A stretch of 17,193 nt of DNA. It comes from DATLSM01 sp049585815 (GTDB taxonomy: Bacteria > Actinomycetota > Thermoleophilia > Solirubrobacterales > 70-9). The notes below the pieces were generated by a model that was not told the origin of the DNA, did no database searches, and was given only the letters and a program-made list of their open reading frames with translations. Position numbers and translations under genes: made by a program. Position 1 is the first letter of the stretch, and each line of letters begins with the position of its first letter. This document shows, one piece after another, positions 8,385 through 14,635 of this stretch. The stretch spans positions 1-17,193 of the forward strand of contig JBAVAR010000077.1 in assembly GCA_049585815.1 (NCBI GenBank). Reading direction: 5' to 3'.

Positions 8385-8828
8385 TCACTCCGCCGCCCCC
8401 GCCCCGGAGAGGCTCTCGGCGATCTCCGGCGCTTCCAAGTCAAGCTCTGCCTCCTGCTTTGCCCAGTCCCTCGCGTTCCAGATCTCCAGGTACTCCCCCG
8501 CCCCGGTCACCACGCAGGGGCCGTCGAGGCCGGCGTGCTCGATCAGCGGCTTCGGCAATCGGATGCGGCCGGCCGAGTCGAGCGTCTCATCGAATGAGCC
8601 GCCGTGGAAGCGGCGGCGCAGGCGGCGGGCATCGCGGCCGAATGGGCTGTGCGGGGCGAGAAAGCGGTCTGAGAGCTGCTCGAACTCCGCGGTCGTGTGC
8701 AACCAGACGCAGGGGTCAAAGCCCTTGGACAGAACGACACCGTCAGAGAGCGCCGCGCGGAAGCGCGACGGAATCGTGAGGCGATCCTTGGAATCGAGGC
8801 TGTGCTCGTAGATACCCCGAAATGCCAC
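8385..8828 (-). CDS. mraZ: transcriptional regulator MraZ
   Basis: First gene of the dcw operon, a DNA-binding protein that in studied bacteria represses its own operon by binding tandem repeats upstream. The 147-residue product has two SpoVT-AbrB-like halves: an N-terminal copy with SLDSKDRLTIPSRFR and a C-terminal copy with TLDSAGRIRLPKPLIEHAG, followed by the typical CVVTGAGEYLEIW. The first copy has Asp where many MraZ proteins have Gly in the DxxGR motif. It starts with GTG at 8828, preceded by AAAGGA nine bases upstream. Candidate operator repeats lie 95-124 bases upstream of the start. The Glu/Ala-rich end is slightly extended. Confidence 0.95.
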   Translation of the reverse strand: MAFRGIYEHSLDSKDRLTIPSRFRAALSDGVVLSKGFDPCVWLHTTAEFEQLSDRFLAPHSPFGRDARRLRRRFHGGSFDETLDSAGRIRLPKPLIEHAGLDGPCVVTGAGEYLEIWNARDWAKQEAELDLEAPEIAESLSGAGAAE

Positions 8829-8863
8829 CGCGTCGATTCCTTTCGGGAGGGCCAGAGAAAGTT

Positions 8864-8908
8864 AGGACCGAGGTGATGAGGTGGGAGGAGCCTCACCACC
8901 CCGGTCCT
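8864..8908 (-). promoter_or_regulatory. long imperfect hairpin in the predicted mraZ 5' leader
   Basis: An inverted repeat with 18-base arms (8864-8881 and 8891-8908), a 9-base loop and only two mismatches (8871/8901 and 8876/8896). It lies between the predicted mraZ transcription start (about 8921) and the GTG at 8828, so it would form in the mRNA leader. On the transcribed strand the loop reads CTCCTCCCA, which contains a sequence complementary to Shine-Dalgarno-type purines. The hairpin is followed by TAACTTTCTCT, not a clean U tract, so a simple terminator is not obvious. It could be an attenuator, a translation-control element or an mRNA stabiliser. An actinobacterial structured-RNA family called the mraW motif has been described near this gene; membership here is untested. 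Confidence 0.6.
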
Positions 8909-8922
8909 GGGCTTCAACTCGA

Positions 8923-8952
8923 GCGCCACCCTACCCCACTTTCTCCCACTTT
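8923..8952 (-). promoter_or_regulatory. three tandem MraZ-box-like operator repeats
   Basis: On the minus strand three adjacent 10-base units read AAAGTGGGAG, AAAGTGGGGT and AGGGTGGCGC. The first two are near identical and the third is degenerate but keeps the GTGG core. Known MraZ operators are short direct repeats containing GTG(G/T) or TGGG cores at 10-base spacing upstream of mraZ, so position, core and period all match. The weakly similar next unit upstream (8953-8962, GGTGTGTTGC) may be a vestigial fourth. Confidence 0.8.
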
Positions 8953-8956
8953 GCAA
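8928..8956 (-). promoter_or_regulatory. candidate dcw operon promoter overlapping the MraZ boxes
   Basis: A TTGCAA -35-like hexamer (8951-8956) and a TAGGGT -10-like hexamer (8928-8933, TANNNT type) are separated by exactly 17 bases. The three MraZ repeats fill the spacer and overlap both elements, so bound MraZ would block RNA polymerase. The predicted start is near 8921, giving a leader of about 93 bases. The hexamers match the consensus only partly. Confidence 0.45.
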
Positions 8957-9093
8957 CACACCTCCGTCGTGCAAGGTCATTTGCAGTGAGGCCGCGGCCA
9001 GCGCCCCGCTCGCCGGAGCAATGCGGGGCAGGGCACCTGCGGCGCCATGCCGAGGGTCGCCCGCCCCGCTGCCCGACCCTCCGGTGCCCCGAA

Positions 9094-9099
9094 TAGGAT
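9094..9099 (+). promoter_or_regulatory. -10 box TAGGAT of a probable leaderless transcript
   Basis: TAGGAT fits the actinobacterial TANNNT -10 pattern and ends exactly six bases before the GTG at 9106, which would make the start codon +1. No good -35 element is seen about 17 bases upstream. The same geometry precedes the kinase gene at 10019. Confidence 0.5.
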
Positions 9100-9105
9100 C
9101 GAGGC

Positions 9106-9960
9106 GTGGCAAGTCGAGGCATCCCCCCCACTGCGACGATGGTCGCCCTCGCCGCGCTCTGCGCCGCCCTCGCCATCTCCGTCTCGCTGGCGAGTGCCGC
9201 GCCGGCAACTGCGGCGCCTGGCGCCAGGCAGGGGAAAAGTCACGGCCGCAAACCGGCCCGGCCCGCCTACCCCGGCCCCGCCTCCATCCACGCTGCTACT
9301 CACTTCCTCAGCCGGCGGATCGGCTATACGGCGTTCGCGGTAATCGACAGCGAGGGCAGACTTCGCGGCGCGCATCTGCACCGCACCTTTGTCAGCGCCA
9401 GCGTCGTCAAGGCGATGCTCCTGGTCGCCTACCTACGCAAGCTGAGCGCCGAGCATCGCGGGCTCGACGGCGAAAGCCGCGCGCTGCTGGAACCGATGAT
9501 CCACATCTCCGACAACGAAGCCGCAACCGCGGTCTGGGAACGGGTCGGCGACCCGCGCCTGCGCGGACTCGCGCACCGCGCCGGGATGAGCGACTTCTCG
9601 ATCTCAGGCATCTGGGCCAACGCGCAGATCAGCGCGGCCGACCAGGCCCGCTATTTCTTTGAGATGGAAAGTCTGATCCCACCTCGGTTTCGCCAGTTCG
9701 CCCGCAAGCTGCTCTCCCACATCGCCGGCTATGAGAGCTGGGGCATCCCGGCCGTCGCCCGTCCGCGCGGCTGGGCGGCTTTCTTTAAGGGCGGCTGGCG
9801 CGAAACCGCTCGTGGCCAGCTCGTCCACCAGGTCGCCAGGCTGCAGCACTCGGGGCAGCGGATCGCGATCGCGGTGATGACCGATGGCGATCCAACGATG
9901 GGCTACGGGATCGAGACGATTGAAGGCGTCGCCGCCCGCCTGCTTCGCGGTCATCCTTGA
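9106..9960 (+). CDS. exported serine hydrolase of the beta-lactamase/transpeptidase-like fold
   Basis: A 284-residue predicted exported protein. It has an N-terminal hydrophobic signal (about residues 11-31, ending ASAAPATAAPG) and then a penicillin-recognising-fold domain. The active-site set is SVVK (nucleophile Ser99, Lys102), SDN (135-137) and KGG (228-230) in place of KTG. The layout resembles class A beta-lactamases, but I see no ExxLN motif about 34 residues after SDN, so the deacylating Glu166 equivalent appears absent. A cell-wall peptidase or a non-lactamase hydrolase is therefore as likely as antibiotic resistance. It starts with GTG at 9106 if leaderless; an ATG at 9139 would shorten the signal region and has no ribosome site. 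It diverges from mraZ across a 277-base gap, which may reflect a wall-related role, but that is inference. Confidence 0.8.
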   Translation: MASRGIPPTATMVALAALCAALAISVSLASAAPATAAPGARQGKSHGRKPARPAYPGPASIHAATHFLSRRIGYTAFAVIDSEGRLRGAHLHRTFVSASVVKAMLLVAYLRKLSAEHRGLDGESRALLEPMIHISDNEAATAVWERVGDPRLRGLAHRAGMSDFSISGIWANAQISAADQARYFFEMESLIPPRFRQFARKLLSHIAGYESWGIPAVARPRGWAAFFKGGWRETARGQLVHQVARLQHSGQRIAIAVMTDGDPTMGYGIETIEGVAARLLRGHP

Positions 9961-9986
9961 CCACCCCATCGGGCGCTGCCGGCGCC

Positions 9987-10002
9987 GGGCCGCTCGCGGC
10001 CC
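9987..10002 (+). terminator. short GC hairpin after the serine hydrolase gene
   Basis: GGGCCG and CGGCCC form a perfect 6-bp stem with a CTCG loop in the 58-base gap between the hydrolase and kinase genes. It lacks a U tract, so termination is uncertain. It lies just upstream of the kinase -10 box. Confidence 0.25.
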
Positions 10003-10006
10003 CGTC

Positions 10007-10012
10007 TAACCT
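10007..10012 (+). promoter_or_regulatory. -10 box TAACCT of a probable leaderless transcript
   Basis: TAACCT fits TANNNT and ends exactly six bases before the ATG at 10019, so the start codon would be at or next to +1. No Shine-Dalgarno sequence separates them and no clear -35 is visible. Confidence 0.55.
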
Positions 10013-10018
10013 CAAGCG

Positions 10019-10951
10019 ATGAACAGGGGCCAGAGGGTCGCCGTATTCGGGCCCCACCCGATGCTCTCGATCACAATCGAGGCGCTGACCGCCGAGGGGG
10101 GCGACGACATCCACCTCCACAGCGCCGGGCAGGGCGTATGGGTCACCCGGATGGCGGCCGAGCTGGGGGCGACGCCGATCCTCTGCGGCTTCCTCGGCGG
10201 GGAGACGGGGGCGGTGCTGCGGAACTTGTTGGAGGCGCTGCCGATCGAGCTGCGCCTGGTGCAGACCGCGGCGGCCAGCGGCGCCTACGTCCACGACCGA
10301 CGCGACGGTGAGCGGCGCCCCGTCGCACAGAGCGCCAGCTTGCCACCCTCCCGCCATGAGGTCGACGACCTCTTCTCGGTCGCCTGCGCCGCAGCGCTTG
10401 ACTCTGATGTCCTCGCCCTCTGCGGCCCCTACCCCCCCGAGGCTCTGCCGCTGGAGATCTACGGGAGCCTGGTCGCCGACGTGCGGTCAAACGGCACTCC
10501 GGTCCTGGTCGACCTCTCCCCTCCCCGTCTCGACAGCGCCCTGGAGGGGGGCCCGGATCTGGTCAAGATCAACGACTGGGAGCTGGCGGCCTTTGTCTCG
10601 GGCCCGGTCGACACCGAGGAGAGGATGCGAGCGGCGATCGAGCGCCTGCTGGAGCGGGGCGCGGCGGCGGTGATCGTCACCCGTGCCGAGGAACCGGCGA
10701 TCGTGATGCGTGCTGGGGAGGTCTGGGAGCTGGCGCCGCCGCGGTTTGTGCGCGGCTCGCGCGAGGGCTGCGGTGACTCGATGATGGGCGGGCTGGCAGC
10801 CGCGATGGCGGCGGGCCGAGAGTGGGAGGAGATCCTGCGGATCGGCGCCGCCGCCGGAGCCGCCAACTTCCTGCGCCGCGGACTGGGGACGGGCGGTCGC
10901 GCGGTTATCGAGGACCTGGCACGGCGAGTCGAGCTGCGCCGCCTCGCTTAG
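10019..10951 (+). CDS. PfkB-family carbohydrate kinase (1-phosphofructokinase/LacC-like)
   Basis: A cytoplasmic 310-residue protein of the PfkB/ribokinase family, which transfers phosphate from ATP to sugars, sugar phosphates or nucleosides. Visible are an N-terminal substrate motif HSAGQGVWVTRMAAELGA (the usual GGKGxN region, here AGQGVW), KINDWELAAF (the KxNxxEL motif of the hexose-phosphate kinase branch), and the C-terminal ATP/anion-hole motif GCGDSMMGGLAAAM, with the catalytic Asp in GxGD. The branch resembles 1-phosphofructokinase and tagatose-6-phosphate kinase, but the altered substrate loop makes the exact substrate unknown. It ends tail-to-tail with the PHP phosphatase gene, and the two stop codons overlap by four bases. 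Confidence 0.85.
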   Translation: MNRGQRVAVFGPHPMLSITIEALTAEGGDDIHLHSAGQGVWVTRMAAELGATPILCGFLGGETGAVLRNLLEALPIELRLVQTAAASGAYVHDRRDGERRPVAQSASLPPSRHEVDDLFSVACAAALDSDVLALCGPYPPEALPLEIYGSLVADVRSNGTPVLVDLSPPRLDSALEGGPDLVKINDWELAAFVSGPVDTEERMRAAIERLLERGAAAVIVTRAEEPAIVMRAGEVWELAPPRFVRGSREGCGDSMMGGLAAAMAAGREWEEILRIGAAAGAANFLRRGLGTGGRAVIEDLARRVELRRLA

Positions 10952-11679
10952 ACCCTCGGGCCGAAGGGAGCCGCCAGCGCCTCGCCGGCTACAATCGCGC
11001 GCGGAGCGCTCTCGGCGATCCACTCAAGATGCGGCGCCAGTGCCCCGAGTCCCGCCAGCCGCTCCAGGGCCGCGGAGAGGTGGACCGGCCTGCCTCCATG
11101 GGAGGAATGGGCGTCGCTGCTGAGGACGTGCACCAGACCGGCTGAGGCAAGCGCCTCCATTCCTGCCGCCATCTGCTCACGCAGGAAGAAGTCCGCCGTC
11201 GCCTGAACCAGCGCGCCGGCTTCGATCAGCTGCGCGATGCGATCGAACATGTCGGCCGAGAGGTGGCGCTCGGGGTGGGCGATCAACGCCCGGTGGCCGC
11301 GTTCGGCGAGGTGCTCGACCCGGCGGGCGAGGCTATCGCCAAGCGGTCCGGGCGCCGGCTCCAGCAGGATCCAGACCCCAGCACCCAGTCCCACCTCTGA
11401 GAGTTCGGCTTCGCCGAGTCCCTCGACCGCGCTCTCAGCCACCTCCCCACCCTGAATGACACAGACGGGGATGCCCTCCTCGCCCAGCCGCGTGTTCACA
11501 GCCTCCACCCGGGCGGCGAGCTCGCCGATGCGAACGTCGTGGTCGTGGCGGATGTGGGGCGTGGCGCAGATGATCTCGATCCCGTCCGCTGCCGCCTGGC
11601 GGGCCATACCGACGCTGTCGCGCAGGTCAAGGGCCCCGTCATCAAGGTCGGGCAGAATGTGGCAGTGAAGGTCGATCAC
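10948..11679 (-). CDS. PHP-domain tyrosine-protein phosphatase, CpsB/YwqE-like
   Basis: A 243-residue metal-dependent phosphoesterase of the PHP superfamily, closest by motif to the CpsB/CapC/YwqE phosphotyrosine phosphatases of Gram-positive bacteria. The metal-binding motifs are DLHCHILPDLDDGA (3-16), CATPH (38-42), HPERH in the middle, and SSDAHSSHGG near the C-terminus. In characterised systems these enzymes reverse phosphorylation of a bacterial tyrosine kinase that controls capsule or exopolysaccharide. No such kinase or polysaccharide gene is in this window, so the target is unknown. The GTG start at 11679 is forced: an in-frame TAG lies six codons upstream and DLHCH begins at residue 3. 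No ribosome site is well placed. It lies 35 bases after the 44-residue membrane protein gene and could be co-transcribed with it. Confidence 0.85.
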   Translation of the reverse strand: MIDLHCHILPDLDDGALDLRDSVGMARQAAADGIEIICATPHIRHDHDVRIGELAARVEAVNTRLGEEGIPVCVIQGGEVAESAVEGLGEAELSEVGLGAGVWILLEPAPGPLGDSLARRVEHLAERGHRALIAHPERHLSADMFDRIAQLIEAGALVQATADFFLREQMAAGMEALASAGLVHVLSSDAHSSHGGRPVHLSAALERLAGLGALAPHLEWIAESAPRAIVAGEALAAPFGPRV

Positions 11680-11714
11680 CGGGTGGCCGGACTAGGGCGC
11701 CTCCCGTGCGCTCC

Positions 11715-11849
11715 TCACGGGTGCTTTTTGCTCGCCAGTGCGTACCAGGTGAGCACGAGGATCGTCACGACCAGGGGAAAGACGGTCGAGAAGACCCCCG
11801 AGAAGCTCGTCCAGCCGGCGGTCGCAAACAGCTGCGGAATCCCATCCAT
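11715..11849 (-). CDS. 44-residue single-span membrane protein
   Basis: A small gene starting at ATG 11849, preceded by AGGAG nine bases upstream, and ending in TGA. The product is a short polar head (MDGIPQLFATAGWTSFSG), one strongly hydrophobic helix (about 19-39, VFSTVFPLVVTILVLTWYALA) and a basic KKHP tail, typical of a bitopic N-out protein. I do not recognise the family. It lies 286 bases after the subunit III gene on the same strand, so it could be a small accessory subunit of the oxidase, comparable in size to CcoQ or subunit IV proteins, but that is inference. A candidate terminator between them suggests it may also have its own transcript. Confidence 0.7.
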   Translation of the reverse strand: MDGIPQLFATAGWTSFSGVFSTVFPLVVTILVLTWYALASKKHP

Positions 11850-11977
11850 CTCATCCAACTCCTATCGGTAGGGCTCTGGCCGACGTCGCGGGTGCACCCG
11901 GTGCTCCCGCCGACCTCCAGCCAACGGTAGGCGATAACGACGTTCGCGATCGTCTGGCAAGGAGCCCAGCACCCCCT

Positions 11978-12031
11978 AAAAAACGGCGCCGGGCGGATGA
12001 TCGTTGAGGGTGGAGATGGGGCTCAGCGCCG
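11978..12031 (-). terminator. candidate terminator after the oxidase subunit III gene
   Basis: On the minus strand CGGCGC (12026-12031) can pair with GCGCCG just before a run of six T (11978-11983). The stem is short and the loop is about 35 bases, so it is a weak rho-independent candidate. It sits in the 286-base stretch 11850-12135, where I see no other convincing gene; the only long frame there is compositionally poor and lacks recognisable motifs. Confidence 0.35.
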
Positions 12032-12135
12032 GTACGGCTCAGCGGAGTCGGCCGAGTAAAGCGGCGAGCCGGCGCTCCCCAGCACCGAGCCATCCAGGGG
12101 GGCCGAGCCGGGCTGGGCGAGCGTGCCGCCACAGA

Positions 12136-12738
12136 TCAGATCAGGTAGAGGATTGCCCAGGCGAGAACGCCGATCCCGGCCAAGAGCGCCCAGTAGAGCG
12201 CACCGGGGACAAAACCCTCCGGGATCGCGGCGTCGGGACGGCTACGGTTGCGCAATCCCGCGGCAAAGACCGTCTCCAGCCGGTACATGCCAAGCAGCGC
12301 GACCACCACATAGAAGATGGTCCAGCCGTAAAAGACGCTGGCATAGCCTCCGCTCTGGGGACCAAAGGGTAGGTGCGCGTACTCCACGCACTGCGCGACG
12401 CAGGCAAAGAGGCCGAGGACAAGCGCAAGGCCCGACATCCCGACCCAGCCGCGGCCGTTGCGCGCTGCCCGGGCGGCGTAGCCGAAGGCCGCCGCGCTGA
12501 GAACGAGGGCGGCGGCGATCGCGATCCCGTACCCGGTCGGGGGTTCGACCCCGGCCGGGCGCCAGAGGCCATTGTTATTGAGCGAGCGCAGGTAGAAGTA
12601 GGCGAAGACGAAGCCGAGGAAGAACATGATCGTCGAGCCAGCGATCAGACCGAATCCGATCCGATCGATCCGCTCGTGCAGCTCCGGGGTCTCGGCGTAG
12701 GTGGCGTTCTGTGCCTGGGTGTCGGTCGGTTCGTCCAT
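12136..12738 (-). CDS. cytochrome c oxidase subunit III (heme-copper oxidase subunit III)
   Basis: A 200-residue integral membrane protein with about five hydrophobic helices and no cofactor ligands, as expected for the short subunit III form of bacterial heme-copper oxidases. IMFFLGFVFAYFYLRS and SVFYGWTIFYVVVALLGMYR correspond to family helices. Subunit III stabilises subunit I and, in studied A-type enzymes, sustains proton uptake through the D channel. It starts at ATG 12738 with GGGGAG five bases upstream, 10 bases after subunit I. The order II-I-III is standard for ctaC-ctaD-ctaE clusters. The identity rests on topology and neighbours more than on strongly conserved motifs. Confidence 0.82.
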   Translation of the reverse strand: MDEPTDTQAQNATYAETPELHERIDRIGFGLIAGSTIMFFLGFVFAYFYLRSLNNNGLWRPAGVEPPTGYGIAIAAALVLSAAAFGYAARAARNGRGWVGMSGLALVLGLFACVAQCVEYAHLPFGPQSGGYASVFYGWTIFYVVVALLGMYRLETVFAAGLRNRSRPDAAIPEGFVPGALYWALLAGIGVLAWAILYLI

Positions 12739-12748
12739 AGCTTCTCCC

Positions 12749-14635
12749 CTATCCCGAGGCCGGCGCTTGTGCCGGGCGCGGAGGTGGCGGGGGCGAGGGA
12801 GGCACCCCGTAGTCGTAGGGATCGGAATCGATCACCGGCGGGCGCTCGAAGTTCTCCAACGGGACCGGGGTCGGCGTCTGCCACTCCAGTGACTTTGATT
12901 CCCAGGGGTTGGCCGGCGAACGCTCGCGGACGAAAATGAGCGAGTAGACCACGTTGAAGAGGAAGACGAGCATCGAGGCGCCGAGCACGAAGGCGGAGAT
13001 CGAGACCCAGTCGTTGAGGCCCTGCAGGTGTGCGGGGTAGGTCACGACTCGGCGAGGCATGCCCATCAAACCAAGCGCAAAGAGCGGGAAGAAGGTCGAG
13101 TTGAAGGCGATGAACATCATCCAGAAGTGAACCTTGCCGAGCGCTTCGTTCAGTTTCATCCCGAACATCTTCGGCACCCAGTAGTAGATCGCGGCGAAGA
13201 AGGAGAAAACCAGGCCACCCATGATCGTGTAGTGGAAGTGGGCCATGACAAAGAAGCTGCCATGGGTGGCGACGTCGCTCGGTACGTCGGATAAGAAGAC
13301 GCCGGAGGCGCCGCCGATGAAGAAGTTGAAGAACCAGGCGAGGCAGAACAGCATCGGCACCGTGTAGCGGATGCGTGCTCTCCAGAGCGTCGCCATCCCG
13401 GCGAGGAAGACCAGCCCGGTCGGCACCGAGATCGCCTCGGTCGAGAACATGTAGAAGGGGCGCAGCGAGGAGTTGAGGCCGCTGACGAAGAGGTGGTGCT
13501 GCCAGACGAAGAAGCTGAGCAGCATCACGCCGAGGATCCCCGCCACCGCGATCCGGTATCCCCAAAGTGGTTTGCGGGCGAAGACCGGCAGAAGCTCAAG
13601 CACGATCCCGAACCCGGGCAGGGCAAGGACGTACACCTCCGGGTGTCCGAAGAACCAGAACAGGTTCTGAAACAGGTAGGGGCTGCCCCCCGCGCTGGAG
13701 AGAAAGAACGAGGTCTGCACGGCGCGGTCGAAGGCCACCATCAGCAGTGCGGCGATCAGCACCGGCGCCGCTAGCACCATCAGGATCGAGGTGCTGAGCG
13801 CACCCCAGCAGAAGATCGGCAGCCGCCGCCAGGTCAGCCCCGGGGCGCGCATGGTGACGATGGTGACGATCATGTTCAGCCCCAGCAACGTCATCGAGAG
13901 CCCGACCAGGGCAAAAAAGAAGATGTAGGAATCAAAGCCGTAATTGGCCTGGACGTTGAGAGGGGCATAACCCGTCCACCCGGTCGGGAAGCCGCCGAAA
14001 AAGAGGGTGGTGAGGAGGATCGTCCCGGCCGCCATCAGCAGCCAGAAGGTGATCGCCTCAATCCTGGGGAATGCCATCCGCCGGGCGCCAATCATCAGCG
14101 GCACGAAGTAATTGGCAAACGGGCCGAGTACCCCCGAGGTCATGATCCCCATCATCATCGTCCCGTGCAGTCCGACAAGCGTGAGGTAATTTTCGGCGTT
14201 GAAGAGCTGCGGGGAGGGACGGAGCAGCTCGGTTCGGATCAGCATCGCGTTGAGGCCGCCGATGAAAAAGAAGATGCCGATCCCGACCAGGTACTGGACA
14301 CCGACCACCTTGTGGTCGGTGCAGAGGCCGAAGTAGCGGCCGATCCCACCCTCCTCGTTTTCGGTGTGAGAGCGTTCTCGACCAAGGATCCGCGCCAGCG
14401 GGTAGCGGGCAAAGCCCAGGCCGCCGAGAAAGCCGAATACCGCGAACAGGTAACCGAGCATCAAGGCGACATCGTTTTGATTGGTGTCGTCGAAGTAGTC
14501 GAGGCTGTCGGCGTGAATCTGGTGCCCCAGCCACCAGCCGAAGTAAAAGCCGACGATCCCCAGCACGATCCCGCCCAGGAGGTTGAAGCCGATCAGGCGC
14601 CGCCAGAGCGGTCTGGCCGCGGTGCCTTCGTTCAT
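12749..14635 (-). CDS. cytochrome c oxidase subunit I, divergent A-type lacking canonical proton-channel residues
   Basis: Catalytic subunit of a terminal oxidase holding a low-spin heme and the high-spin heme/CuB centre. The 628-residue product has all metal ligands: His157 (GLHGT), His331 with Glu333 and Tyr335 (HPEVY), His380 and His381, and His466/His468 (AHFHY). The loop Arg pair (GMPRR) is kept. Compared with Rhodobacter sphaeroides numbering, D-channel Asp132 aligns with Arg186, Asn139 with Glu193, K-channel Lys362 with Val409, and Mg-site Asp412 with Gly459; Glu286 and Tyr288 are kept. Two extra N-terminal helices (about 14-36 and 56-76) precede the usual twelve, and the C-terminus is a Pro-rich tail. 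The ATG overlaps the subunit II stop as ATGA, behind AGGAG. Confidence 0.95.
   Translation of the reverse strand: MNEGTAARPLWRRLIGFNLLGGIVLGIVGFYFGWWLGHQIHADSLDYFDDTNQNDVALMLGYLFAVFGFLGGLGFARYPLARILGRERSHTENEEGGIGRYFGLCTDHKVVGVQYLVGIGIFFFIGGLNAMLIRTELLRPSPQLFNAENYLTLVGLHGTMMMGIMTSGVLGPFANYFVPLMIGARRMAFPRIEAITFWLLMAAGTILLTTLFFGGFPTGWTGYAPLNVQANYGFDSYIFFFALVGLSMTLLGLNMIVTIVTMRAPGLTWRRLPIFCWGALSTSILMVLAAPVLIAALLMVAFDRAVQTSFFLSSAGGSPYLFQNLFWFFGHPEVYVLALPGFGIVLELLPVFARKPLWGYRIAVAGILGVMLLSFFVWQHHLFVSGLNSSLRPFYMFSTEAISVPTGLVFLAGMATLWRARIRYTVPMLFCLAWFFNFFIGGASGVFLSDVPSDVATHGSFFVMAHFHYTIMGGLVFSFFAAIYYWVPKMFGMKLNEALGKVHFWMMFIAFNSTFFPLFALGLMGMPRRVVTYPAHLQGLNDWVSISAFVLGASMLVFLFNVVYSLIFVRERSPANPWESKSLEWQTPTPVPLENFERPPVIDSDPYDYGVPPSPPPPPRPAQAPASG

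Noticed and set aside
7571..8779. 402-codon plus-strand frame opposite rsmH and mraZ
   Set aside because: Shadow of two conserved genes; its composition is low complexity and it spans their gene boundary.
11851..12132. 93-codon minus-strand frame between the subunit III gene and the small membrane protein
   Set aside because: The translation is Arg/Pro/Ser/Ala low complexity with no motif, no ribosome site was found, and a possible terminator lies inside it.
12645..13565. 306-codon minus-strand frame overlapping the subunit I gene
   Set aside because: Same strand but another frame of subunit I; the true frame carries the heme and copper ligands.
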